A stretch of 25,429 nt of DNA from Planktomarina sp. (GTDB lineage: Bacteria; Pseudomonadota; Alphaproteobacteria; Rhodobacterales; Rhodobacteraceae), in contig JAKMFM010000088.1 of assembly GCA_022425445.1 (NCBI GenBank), forward strand, positions 1 to 25,429, in the 5' to 3' direction. Made by a program: the position numbers and the translations under genes. Below the pieces are notes generated by a model that ran no database searches, was not told where the DNA came from, and worked only from the letters and a program-made list of their open reading frames with translations. Positions 1-7,931 of the stretch are shown here, piece by piece. Within the stretch, counting starts at the first letter, position 1, and every line of letters begins with the position of its first letter.

Positions 1-553
1 GCGGCCTGAGGCGGCAATCATATCAGAGACTTCGGTGCCGTTTCTCAGAGGGATGGCATCCATCCCATAAAACCCAGAGCGCAGCATATGGTGGTGGGAT
101 AGGATGATCACCGGCCGTTTACGTGCCTCCAGCTCAGATTTTAGCCAATCGAGACGGTCTGGGCATAGGCGTCCGCTGTGCCGGTCTTCGGCTTGCTCAT
201 CCAGCGTGTCGAGATACAGCACGTCAGTGTCACCAAAGCTATGACGGCCTTGACGCAAACCGGGCTCAAACTCTAGGAAGACCTCGGCAAATGCCCTGCG
301 CCTGTCGTGATTGCCTAGCATGAGAGTTGCAGAGAAAGCTTGATCTTCAAGGCATTGTTTTTAAATTTTATATAAGGGCGACCTGCCCGTGATGGGTCAA
401 GTCGCCCATGAGGAATAGATGTGCAGCATCCGCATGATGCTTAGCGGCATGGGTCAGACAGCGCCGAAACCGGGCCGCCGGATCTAAACCAATGATCTGC
501 GTACCTGGCTCCGTGATATGAATGTCGGACATCAATAGGATTTTTTCAGCCAT
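1..553 (-). pseudogene. Metallophosphoesterase, frame-disrupted and cut by window edge
   Basis: Calcineurin-like metallophosphoesterase, of the type often annotated as a class III cyclic-nucleotide phosphodiesterase. ATG at 553 follows an AGGAG Shine-Dalgarno with 5-nt spacing; a GTG at 559 is an alternative. The first frame (553 to 368) carries the DxH motif (MSDIHIT) and the GDxxH motif (MGDLTHH), then stops at a TAA in an AT-rich run. Homology resumes in another frame from about 352 leftward, with LMLGNHDRR (GNHD motif) and ILSHHHM (the distal metal-binding His motif), open to the window edge. All four metal-site motifs survive but in two frames, and at least two indels, or one larger lesion, around 353-375 are needed to join them. 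The gene starts 26 nt after the pyc stop, so it was probably co-transcribed with pyc. This is either a recent pseudogene or a sequence error in the A/T run. The natural substrate cannot be told. Confidence 0.75.
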
Positions 554-578
554 TGGCACTCCTCTTGGGGCGTTTCAA

Positions 579-3500
579 TCATTCAAATTCGATCAGCAAA
601 TCCTTGGCGTCAATCTGTGCGCCGGGTGTTACATGCACAGCTTTGATGACCGCGTCGCGCTCTGCGTGCAGGCCGGTCTCCATTTTCATCGCCTCAATAG
701 TTAACAGCAAATCTCCAGCGTGGACCTGTGCTCCGGTGAGAGCTGCAACTGAGGCCACAACGCCGGGCATCGGGGCTCCGATGTGACTGATATTGCCATT
801 TTCTGCTTTGGGCCGGGCAGCGGCTGTGGATTTCACCTTGCGATTGGGCACACGGATCACACGGGGTTGCCCATTCAGCTCAAAAAACACCCGTGCATCG
901 CCTTCCTCATTGGTTTCACCGACGGCTTGCAGTAAGATTTCAAGGGTTTTACCCGGATCAATTTCAGCGGTGATCTCCTCACCGGGCTGCATGCCATAAA
1001 AGAAAGTTTGGGTGGGCAGCACCCTCACAGGGCCATAGGTCCGATGGCGCCCCATGTAATCCAGAAATACCCTAGGATACATCAAATAGCCGTTTAGATC
1101 CTCATCATCGACCTTTTTACTTTCCAGAACTCCGCTGACTTCGGCGCGCAGAGCCTCGAGATCGGCCGCTGGCATGGATTTCCCTGGCCGTTCGATCACT
1201 GGGGGCTGTCCCTTGAGAACTTTGGCCGAAATACCTGCGGGAAATCCGCCGGGGGGTTGGCCGAGATTGCCGCGCATCATATCGACCACACTGTCCGGAA
1301 AGGCCACATCGCGTGCAGGATCTTCAACTTCTGCGCGGGTTAGCCCTTGTGAGACCATCATCAGGGCCATATCGCCGACAACTTTTGAGCTGGGCGTCAC
1401 CTTCACAATATCGCCGAACATTTGGTTCACATCCGCATAGGTCTGCGCCACATCTTCCCAGCGCTCTTCCAGTCCCAAAGAGCGGGCCTGGGCTTTTAGG
1501 TTGGTAAATTGACCGCCCGGCATTTCATGCAGGTAGACCTCAGAGGCGGGTGCTTGTAAGCCGCTTTCAAAAGCGCTGTATTGCGCGCGGGCTTGCTCCC
1601 AATAGCCGCTGATTTTGCGAATTTCTGCGATATCGAGACCGGTGTCACGTTCCGTATGGGCCAGTGCCTCGACGATAGAGCCTAAAGCTGGCTGTGATGT
1701 GCCACCGGCAAAGGCATCCATCGCCGTATCTACGGCATCCACCCCAGTTTCGGCTGCGGCCAGAACCGTCGCGCCTGAAATGCCTGAGGTGTCATGGGTA
1801 TGGAAATGTATGGGCAGGCCGACCTCTTGCTTCAGCGCGCCGATCAAAGCCTTGGCCGCGGCGGGTTTCAGCAGACCCGCCATATCCTTGAGCCCCAGTA
1901 CATGCGCGCCCGCAGCTTCCAACTCTTTGGCCATAGCGACATAATATTTTAGATCATATTTTGCGCGATCGGGATTAAGGATATCACCCGTGTAGCAGAT
2001 TGTGCCTTCGCAGACGCGATCCGCTGCGATCACCGCATCCATGGCGACGCGCATGTTTTCCACCCAATTGAGGCTGTCAAATATGCGGAAGACATCTACG
2101 CCAGTTTCGGCGGCTTGGCGGACAAAGAATTGCACCACATTGTCAGGGTAGTTGGTATAGCCCACCCCGTTGCTGGCGCGCAAAAGCATCTGGGTCATGA
2201 TATTGGGCATGGCGGCGCGCAGGTCGCGCAATCGTTGCCACGGGCATTCTTGCAAAAAGCGATAGGCCACGTCGAAGGTCGCGCCGCCCCAGCATTCTAC
2301 CGAAAAAAGCCCGGAAAGCCCCGTCGCATAGGCCGGAGCAACTTTCACCATGTCATGGCTGCGCATACGCGTTGCCAAGAGCGATTGATGCCCATCGCGC
2401 ATGGTGGTGTCGGTGAGCAAGAGGCGGTCTTGCGCCTTCATCCAATCGGCCAGGCCCTTCGGTCCGCGTGCGGTCAGAATATCCTTGGTGCCTTCCGCTC
2501 GGTCACCGAGGGCAATTGGAGCTTTTGGTGGCTTTATATCGCTGGCAGGACGGGCCCGATCTTGGGTTTCAGGATGCCCATTGACCGTAATATCGGCAAT
2601 ATAGGTCAAGATCTTAGTGGCCCGATCGCGCCGCTTGCTGAATTTGAACAGATCGGGCGTCGTGTCGATAAAGCTGGTGGTATATTCGTAATTTAGGAAA
2701 GTGGGATGTTTGAGCAAATTTTCCACGAAAGCGATATTGGTGCTGACGCCGCGAATCCGAAATTCGCGCAACGCCCGATCCATCCGTGCAATTGCCGCCT
2801 CTGGTGTCGGTGCCCAAGCGGTGACCTTTTCCAGCAGACTATCATAATAGCGGGTAATGACAGCGCCAGAGTAGGCCGTGCCGCCATCGAGGCGAATGCC
2901 CATGCCCGTAGCGCCGCGATAGGCCGTGATGCGCCCATAGTCGGGGATGAAATTGTTTGACGGATCTTCTGTGGTCACGCGGCATTGAATTGCATGGCCG
3001 TCCAACTGCACATCCTCCTGGCAGGCCGTGCCGGTGGCTTCGCTAAGAGGTTTTCCCTCCGCTATAAGGATTTGCGCCCGAACGATGTCGATGCCGGTGA
3101 TTTCCTCTGTCACCGTATGTTCCACCTGGACCCTCGGGTTGACCTCAATGAAATAGAATTCTTGACTGTCCATATCCATTAAGAACTCAACGGTTCCGGC
3201 GCATTCATAATTCACATGGGCGCAAATTTTCTTTCCAAGAGCGCAAATTTCAGTCCGTTGGGCCTCGGTCAGATAGGGCGCTGGCGCGCGCTCTACGACT
3301 TTTTGATTGCGCCGCTGAACGGAGCAATCACGTTCATAAAGGTGATAGATACCGCCGAACTTATCGCCCAAGACTTGCACTTCCACATGGCGTGCCCGTT
3401 GGATCATGCGCTCTAGATAACCTTCTCCATTGCCAAAAGCCGCCTCGGCTTCACGCCGGCCTTCCAAAACCTTCTCTTCCAACTCATCAGCATTACGGAT

Positions 3501-4019
3501 GGGCCGCATGCCGCGGCCCCCACCGCCCCAGCTGGCTTTTAGCATCAAAGGATACCCGATCTTTGCGGCGTCAGCTCGGATTGTATCCATATCATCGCCA
3601 AGCACCTCGGTGGCTGGAACAACAGGCACCTGTGCTTCAATCGCCACACGGCGTGCGCTGGCCTTGTCGCCGAGCTGGCGCATGGTCTCCGCCTTTGGGC
3701 CGATAAAGGCAATGCCCGCTTCTGTGCAGGCATCGACAAAATCTGGGTTCTCAGACAAAAGGCCATAGCCGGGATGGATTGCATCCGCACCGCAGGCCTT
3801 AGCCACGCGCAAAATTTCGTCAATGCTCAAATAGGCCGCAACTGGCCCGAGGCCGTCGCCAATCTTATAGGCTTCATCCGCCTTAAAACGATGCAGGCCG
3901 AGCTTGTCCTCCTCTGCATAGACGGCCACGGTGCGCTTGCCCAATTCATTTGCCGCGCGCATGATGCGAATTGCAATTTCACCGCGGTTGGCAATCAAGA
4001 TTTTTTTGAAGTCGGCCAT
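579..4019 (-). CDS. pyc: Pyruvate carboxylase
   Basis: Biotin-dependent carboxylation of pyruvate to oxaloacetate, the anaplerotic feed to the TCA cycle; cytoplasmic, homotetrameric in the family. The 1146-residue length is typical of single-chain PYC. Domains in order: biotin carboxylase from residue 1 (start ADFKKILIANRGEIA, ATP-grasp glycine loop WGGGGRGM, FIEVNPRVQVEHTVTEE); carboxyltransferase TIM barrel in the middle (TDTTMRDGHQS metal/substrate motif, GLKDMAG with the carbamylated Lys, HFHTHDTSG); PYC/OADA conserved region; C-terminal biotinyl domain with EAMKMET, biotinylated Lys about residue 1112. ATG 4019 was chosen because GAGG lies 7 nt upstream and homology starts there; the frame stays open to a TTG at 4103 without support. 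Fusion of BC and BCCP to the CT domain excludes acetyl- or propionyl-CoA carboxylase subunits. Confidence 0.98.
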   Translation of the reverse strand: MADFKKILIANRGEIAIRIMRAANELGKRTVAVYAEEDKLGLHRFKADEAYKIGDGLGPVAAYLSIDEILRVAKACGADAIHPGYGLLSENPDFVDACTEAGIAFIGPKAETMRQLGDKASARRVAIEAQVPVVPATEVLGDDMDTIRADAAKIGYPLMLKASWGGGGRGMRPIRNADELEEKVLEGRREAEAAFGNGEGYLERMIQRARHVEVQVLGDKFGGIYHLYERDCSVQRRNQKVVERAPAPYLTEAQRTEICALGKKICAHVNYECAGTVEFLMDMDSQEFYFIEVNPRVQVEHTVTEEITGIDIVRAQILIAEGKPLSEATGTACQEDVQLDGHAIQCRVTTEDPSNNFIPDYGRITAYRGATGMGIRLDGGTAYSGAVITRYYDSLLEKVTAWAPTPEAAIARMDRALREFRIRGVSTNIAFVENLLKHPTFLNYEYTTSFIDTTPDLFKFSKRRDRATKILTYIADITVNGHPETQDRARPASDIKPPKAPIALGDRAEGTKDILTARGPKGLADWMKAQDRLLLTDTTMRDGHQSLLATRMRSHDMVKVAPAYATGLSGLFSVECWGGATFDVAYRFLQECPWQRLRDLRAAMPNIMTQMLLRASNGVGYTNYPDNVVQFFVRQAAETGVDVFRIFDSLNWVENMRVAMDAVIAADRVCEGTICYTGDILNPDRAKYDLKYYVAMAKELEAAGAHVLGLKDMAGLLKPAAAKALIGALKQEVGLPIHFHTHDTSGISGATVLAAAETGVDAVDTAMDAFAGGTSQPALGSIVEALAHTERDTGLDIAEIRKISGYWEQARAQYSAFESGLQAPASEVYLHEMPGGQFTNLKAQARSLGLEERWEDVAQTYADVNQMFGDIVKVTPSSKVVGDMALMMVSQGLTRAEVEDPARDVAFPDSVVDMMRGNLGQPPGGFPAGISAKVLKGQPPVIERPGKSMPAADLEALRAEVSGVLESKKVDDEDLNGYLMYPRVFLDYMGRHRTYGPVRVLPTQTFFYGMQPGEEITAEIDPGKTLEILLQAVGETNEEGDARVFFELNGQPRVIRVPNRKVKSTAAARPKAENGNISHIGAPMPGVVASVAALTGAQVHAGDLLLTIEAMKMETGLHAERDAVIKAVHVTPGAQIDAKDLLIEFE

Positions 4020-4073
4020 GAGTGTTCCTCGTACTATGCAGTTGCAGCATTTAAAGCTAGAATACCCATGGTT

Positions 4074-4103
4074 ACAAATTGTTTTTTGAGTTTTTATTGT
4101 CAA
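4074..4103 (-). promoter_or_regulatory. Candidate pyc promoter (TTGACA box)
   Basis: On the minus strand a perfect TTGACA lies at 4103-4098, about 80 nt upstream of the pyc start. With 18-nt spacing the -10 would be ATTTGT (4079-4074), a poor match. A strong -35 with a weak -10 would suit an activated or alternative-sigma promoter. This is inference from sequence only. Confidence 0.3.
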
Positions 4104-4114
4104 AACTCGCGTTT

Positions 4115-4159
4115 TTCACCGGATTTTGCTCAGTAAAACACTATTTCTTACCCGGTGAA
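4115..4159. repeat. 8-bp inverted repeat between pyc and the hydroxy-acid dehydrogenase gene
   Basis: TTCACCGG (4115-4122) and CCGGTGAA (4152-4159) are perfect inverted arms separated by 29 AT-rich bases. No T-run follows on the minus strand, so a simple intrinsic terminator is unlikely. It lies just upstream of the TTGACA box before pyc and could be a split operator or an RNA hairpin after the upstream gene. A chance origin is possible. Confidence 0.35.
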
Positions 4160-4172
4160 CTGTGCGAAGAAA

Positions 4173-5321
4173 TTAATATTTATGCAGCAAATCAGGCAAA
4201 TCGCTTAGATGAGTTGCGGCAATTTGGATCATATTTGAGGTGAGATCATCCACCAACAGATCATACAAATGCGCCGGACCTTTTGCACCAATAGCCCCAA
4301 GCGCATAGTGCCAAGCTCGGCCGATCATGACGAAATCTGCACCCAATGCGAGCGCTCGCAGCATGTCCAGCCCGCCTTCAATTCCACTGTCGAAAATGAT
4401 CGGAAGGTTGGTCGCCGCCTTGACGGCTGGCAGCATGTCAATGGCCGCAGGGCTGCCAGCAAATTGCCGGCCTGCGTGGTTTGAGACCCAAACCGCGTCC
4501 ACACCAAGCCCCTGCAAGGGCGCGGCATCATCGGGGCACATCACGCCTTTGACAATCAAAGGCCCATCCCATGCGTCGCGCAAAAGTTTGACATAGCTAT
4601 GATCGGGTGCCGTGCGCAGCAAATATCCGACGTGGTTGTTTGAGGGCAGGGAGGCCACGCTTTCCATGACTGCCTTGCCGTAGGTTTCAATCATCTTCAT
4701 GCGCGGCTTGCCGTTCAGCGCAGTGCGCAGCGCCCACTCTGGACAGCCGGCCACCTGCGCCAAAATGCGCGGCGTAAGGCGGGGTGGCTGTACGAGGCCG
4801 CCGCGTATCTGCCGTTCGCGCCGTGATTGGGCTGGGACGTCTATAGTCACCACCAAAGTGGTAAAGCCCGCATTTTTCACCCGTTGGATCATATCGTTGC
4901 GAATGGCCTCATCGCGCGGCGGGTACATCTGAAACCAACCCATATCGCCCAAATAGGGAGCAACGTCTTCGGGGGTGGTGGTTGCAACTGTTGACATGCC
5001 GTAAGGAATTTTGGCGTCTGCCGCAAACCCAGCCAGCGTTTTTTCCGCACCCGGCCACATCAACCCGGACATACCGACCGGCGCAATGCCGAACGGGGCG
5101 GAATAGGTTTTGCCAAGAAACTCTGTCGCCAATTGCGGTTTGATTTCGCCGCGAAGCCCACGTGGGACAAATTGGATGGCATCCAAAGCTGAGCGATTGC
5201 GATGCAAAGTGCTTTCATCGCCCGTGGCGCTGTCGAGATATTCCCAGGCAAAATGCGGAATTCTCTTGCGCGCTTTTGAACGCAGGTCTGAGATGGCGGG
5301 GTATTTTGAGTTAAGATCCAT
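4173..5321 (-). CDS. FMN-dependent alpha-hydroxy-acid dehydrogenase (LldD/glycolate oxidase family)
   Basis: Oxidises an L-2-hydroxy acid (lactate, mandelate or similar) to the 2-oxo acid through FMN. 382 residues, full length for the family. Family residues visible: WEYLDSATGDE (Tyr28), FQMYPPRD (Tyr133), VTIDVP (Asp161), IVKGV (Lys258), the catalytic loop SNHAGRQ (His282, Arg285) and the FMN-phosphate loop MIGRAW. Two deviations from common LldD enzymes: SNHAGRQ instead of SNHGGRQ, and DSGIEGG (311-317) where many members have DGGxRRG, so the usual Arg pair is replaced by Glu-Gly. The fold and active-site His/Arg are intact, so an active enzyme with uncertain substrate is the best reading. 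ATG 5321 was preferred; a TTG at 5327 is in frame and neither has a clear Shine-Dalgarno. Divergent from uvrD, 132 bp between them. Confidence 0.9.
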   Translation of the reverse strand: MDLNSKYPAISDLRSKARKRIPHFAWEYLDSATGDESTLHRNRSALDAIQFVPRGLRGEIKPQLATEFLGKTYSAPFGIAPVGMSGLMWPGAEKTLAGFAADAKIPYGMSTVATTTPEDVAPYLGDMGWFQMYPPRDEAIRNDMIQRVKNAGFTTLVVTIDVPAQSRRERQIRGGLVQPPRLTPRILAQVAGCPEWALRTALNGKPRMKMIETYGKAVMESVASLPSNNHVGYLLRTAPDHSYVKLLRDAWDGPLIVKGVMCPDDAAPLQGLGVDAVWVSNHAGRQFAGSPAAIDMLPAVKAATNLPIIFDSGIEGGLDMLRALALGADFVMIGRAWHYALGAIGAKGPAHLYDLLVDDLTSNMIQIAATHLSDLPDLLHKY

Positions 5322-5371
5322 ATGCAAGCGCTTACATTATTTAAATTGCGAGTTTAAGCCTTATTTTCGCA

Positions 5372-5399
5372 TTGAATTGCATTTTTGAGAAAACATAAG
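5372..5399 (+). promoter_or_regulatory. Candidate uvrD promoter
   Basis: TTGAAT (5372-5377) and CATAAG (5394-5399), 16-nt spacing, each 4/6 to the sigma-70 consensus. It would start transcription near 5406, about 48 nt before the uvrD ATG, with the LexA-type box lying over the start point. The match is moderate; mapping of transcript ends would settle it. Confidence 0.35.
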
Positions 5400-5413
5400 A
5401 ACACAACGCGAAC
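5399..5413 (+). promoter_or_regulatory. LexA (SOS) operator, GAAC-N7-GAAC
   Basis: GAAC at 5399-5402 and GAAC at 5410-5413, separated by exactly 7 nt, a perfect direct repeat. Known: LexA of Alphaproteobacteria, including Rhodobacter, binds GTTC-N7-GTTC, which is the same site read on the other strand. It lies 41 nt before the ATG of the repair helicase uvrD, a classic SOS gene in other bacteria, so SOS control of uvrD is the natural inference. The divergent hydroxy-acid dehydrogenase gene starts 78 nt away and could also be affected. Confidence 0.7.
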
Positions 5414-5453
5414 AATTGTTTCACTTTGGGACAAATGACGCTAGTTTATCCTC

Positions 5454-7847
5454 ATGAGCAGTTTTGATGAATCAGACGCCTTTGAGGCCGCCGCATCCCC
5501 CAGCTTGAGCCAATTGGCGATGGCCGCCCCTCCAACGCGCTATATGGACGGGCTAAATCCGGCGCAGCGTGCAGCGGTGGAGCGGTTGAGCGGGCCAGTA
5601 TTGATGCTGGCGGGGGCCGGGACGGGTAAGACCAAAGCGCTCACCGTGCGCATCGCGCATTTGCTCAATACCGGCACGGCGCGTCCCAATCAAATTCTCT
5701 CGGTCACCTTCACGAATAAGGCCGCGCGCGAGATGAAAGATCGGGTGAGCCAGTTGATCGGTCAGGTAGAGGGCATGCCTTGGATGGGCACGTTTCACTC
5801 AATCTGTGTAAAAATCCTGCGCCGCCATGCGGAATTGGCGGGGCTGAAAAGCAATTTCACTATTCTGGACAGCGACGATCAGCTGCGTTTGATGAAGCAA
5901 TTGATTGCAGCTGCACAGATTGACGACAAACGTTGGCCTGCACGGCAATTGGCGAGCATCATTGATGGCTGGAAAAACCGCGCTTGGACGCCAGGGCAAG
6001 TTCCAGCCTCTGAGGCCGGCGCTTATGACCACAAGGGCGTCGAGCTCTACGGGCAATATCAAAAGCGGCTGCGCGATTTAAATGCCGCAGATTTTGGCGA
6101 TTTGCTTTTGCATGTGGTGACAATTTTTCAAGAAAACAGCGAAATATTGGCCCAGTATCAGAGGTTTTTTCGCTATATTTTGGTGGACGAATACCAAGAC
6201 ACCAATGTGGCGCAATATTTGTGGCTCAGGCTTTTGGCGCAGGGGCATCAAAATATTTGCTGCGTCGGCGATGACGATCAGTCTATTTACGGCTGGCGCG
6301 GCGCGGAAGTCGGGAATATTTTACGATTTGAGACAGATTTTCCCGGAGCGCATGTGGTGCGTTTGGAGCAGAACTACCGCTCAACTCCGCACATTCTTGC
6401 TGCCGCCAGCGCGGTGATTGATGGCAATAAAGGCCGCTTGGGCAAGACCCTTTGGACTGAAAAGGAAGAGGGTGAAAAGCTGCGTCTCATTGGGCATTGG
6501 GATGGCGAAGAAGAGGCACGCTGGATCGGCGAGGAGATTGAAGCGGCGCAGCGCGGCACGCTCGGGCAAGCGCCCTGTGATCTCGATAATATGGCGATTT
6601 TGGTGCGTGCCTCCCATCAAATGCGCGCCTTCGAGGACCGATTTCTGACAATTGGTCTGCCCTATCGCGTCATTGGCGGGCCTCGGTTTTATGAGCGGAT
6701 GGAAATTCGAGATGCCATGGCTTATTTTCGTCTGGCGGTCAGCACCGATGACGACTTGGCCTTTGAGCGTGTTGTCAATACACCTAAGCGCGGGCTAGGG
6801 GACAAAGCGCAGCAGAAAATTCAAACTGCCGCGCGCAGCAACGGCGTGTCTTTGGTGGAGGGGGCGCGCATTTTGCTTGCGGCGAAAGATTTGGGCGGAA
6901 AGGGTGCCGTGGAATTGGCGCGTCTGATCGATGGCATTGACCGCTGGCACGCGCAGATCCGCCACCAGGCCGATACCCATGTAGAGTTGGCGGAAATAAT
7001 CCTCGATGAAAGTGGCTACACCACCCATTGGCAAAATGACAAAACGCCAGAGGCGCCCGGACGCTTGGAAAATCTCAAAGAGCTGGTGAAGGCCCTGGAA
7101 GGGTTTGAAAACCTGCAAGGATTTTTGGAGCATGTCAGTTTGATTATGGACAATGAACAGCAATCGGATGGGGCGAAGGTCTCGATCATGACGCTGCATG
7201 CGGCCAAGGGCCTCGAATTCCCGATGGTATTTTTGCCGGGTTGGGAGGATGGTCTCTTTCCCTCGCAGCGCTCTATGGACGAAAGCGGTCTCAAAGGTTT
7301 GGAGGAAGAGAGGCGCTTGGCCTATGTCGGCATCACCCGCGCAGAAGAAATTTGCACGATTTCTTTTGCGGCAAATCGCCGGGTCTATGGGCAATGGCAA
7401 TCGGCTTTGCCAAGCCGGTTCATCGATGAGCTGCCGAGCGCGCATGTGGATGTGCTTACCCCGCCTGGGCTCTATGGTGGCAGCTTTGGAGCCGCCGGCA
7501 TGGCGGCCAGCGCCAACCCTGCGGTGCAGGAAGCGGCGGGCAGCGGGATATTTGAAAAGGCCAGCAAAGCGGATGTGTACAATTCTCCCGGCTGGCGGCG
7601 CTTGCAAGAGCGTAGCTCTCAACGCGGCATGCGCCAACCGGCGCAAGCCACACATGTCACCATCGACATGACGGCAGTGTCGGCCTTTTCGGTTGGGGAT
7701 CGCGTGTTTCACCAAAAATTTGGCTATGGTGAAGTCTTAACCATCGAGGGTGACAAGCTGGACATTGAATTTGATAAGGCGGGATCAAAGAAGGTCGTGG
7801 CGCATTATATACAAAGCGCCGATGCGGTTGACGACCTGCCTTTTTAG
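5454..7847 (+). CDS. uvrD: ATP-dependent 3'-5' DNA helicase UvrD/PcrA
   Basis: Superfamily 1A helicase for nucleotide excision repair, mismatch repair and removal of RecA or blocked replication complexes. 797 residues. Motifs in order: Q-motif region LNPAQRAAV (34-42); Walker A AGAGTGKT (53-60); Ia FTNKAAREM; Walker B VDEYQDTN (about 243-250); motif III VGDDDQSIYGWRGA; motif IV EQNYRS; motif V TLHAAKGLEFPMVFLPG; motif VI EERRLAYVGITRAEE (about 617-631). The C-terminal end (about 745-785, FSVGDRVFHQKFGYGEV) is the Tudor-like domain of UvrD/PcrA that contacts RNA polymerase, which rules out Rep. There is no strong Shine-Dalgarno before ATG 5454. A LexA-type box sits upstream. The next gene follows after 84 nt and is functionally unrelated. 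Confidence 0.97.
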   Translation: MSSFDESDAFEAAASPSLSQLAMAAPPTRYMDGLNPAQRAAVERLSGPVLMLAGAGTGKTKALTVRIAHLLNTGTARPNQILSVTFTNKAAREMKDRVSQLIGQVEGMPWMGTFHSICVKILRRHAELAGLKSNFTILDSDDQLRLMKQLIAAAQIDDKRWPARQLASIIDGWKNRAWTPGQVPASEAGAYDHKGVELYGQYQKRLRDLNAADFGDLLLHVVTIFQENSEILAQYQRFFRYILVDEYQDTNVAQYLWLRLLAQGHQNICCVGDDDQSIYGWRGAEVGNILRFETDFPGAHVVRLEQNYRSTPHILAAASAVIDGNKGRLGKTLWTEKEEGEKLRLIGHWDGEEEARWIGEEIEAAQRGTLGQAPCDLDNMAILVRASHQMRAFEDRFLTIGLPYRVIGGPRFYERMEIRDAMAYFRLAVSTDDDLAFERVVNTPKRGLGDKAQQKIQTAARSNGVSLVEGARILLAAKDLGGKGAVELARLIDGIDRWHAQIRHQADTHVELAEIILDESGYTTHWQNDKTPEAPGRLENLKELVKALEGFENLQGFLEHVSLIMDNEQQSDGAKVSIMTLHAAKGLEFPMVFLPGWEDGLFPSQRSMDESGLKGLEEERRLAYVGITRAEEICTISFAANRRVYGQWQSALPSRFIDELPSAHVDVLTPPGLYGGSFGAAGMAASANPAVQEAAGSGIFEKASKADVYNSPGWRRLQERSSQRGMRQPAQATHVTIDMTAVSAFSVGDRVFHQKFGYGEVLTIEGDKLDIEFDKAGSKKVVAHYIQSADAVDDLPF

Positions 7848-7931
7848 GACTGGCATTTGCGGATTTTGCTTGAGTGCTTAGCGCAGATGCGCGACAAAAT
7901 TTGCGTACCCGCATCATGAAGGCCTGTGGCA

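Noticed and set aside
2115..2696. 193-codon plus-strand frame
   Set aside because: Antisense shadow of the pyruvate carboxylase gene with no recognisable domain.
5341..5357. CtrA-type site (two TTAA)
   Set aside because: The TTAA elements are 9 nt apart, not the 7 nt of the CtrA consensus.
6795..7715. 306-codon minus-strand frame
   Set aside because: Fully inside the uvrD helicase motifs on the plus strand; no family features, a shadow of codon bias.
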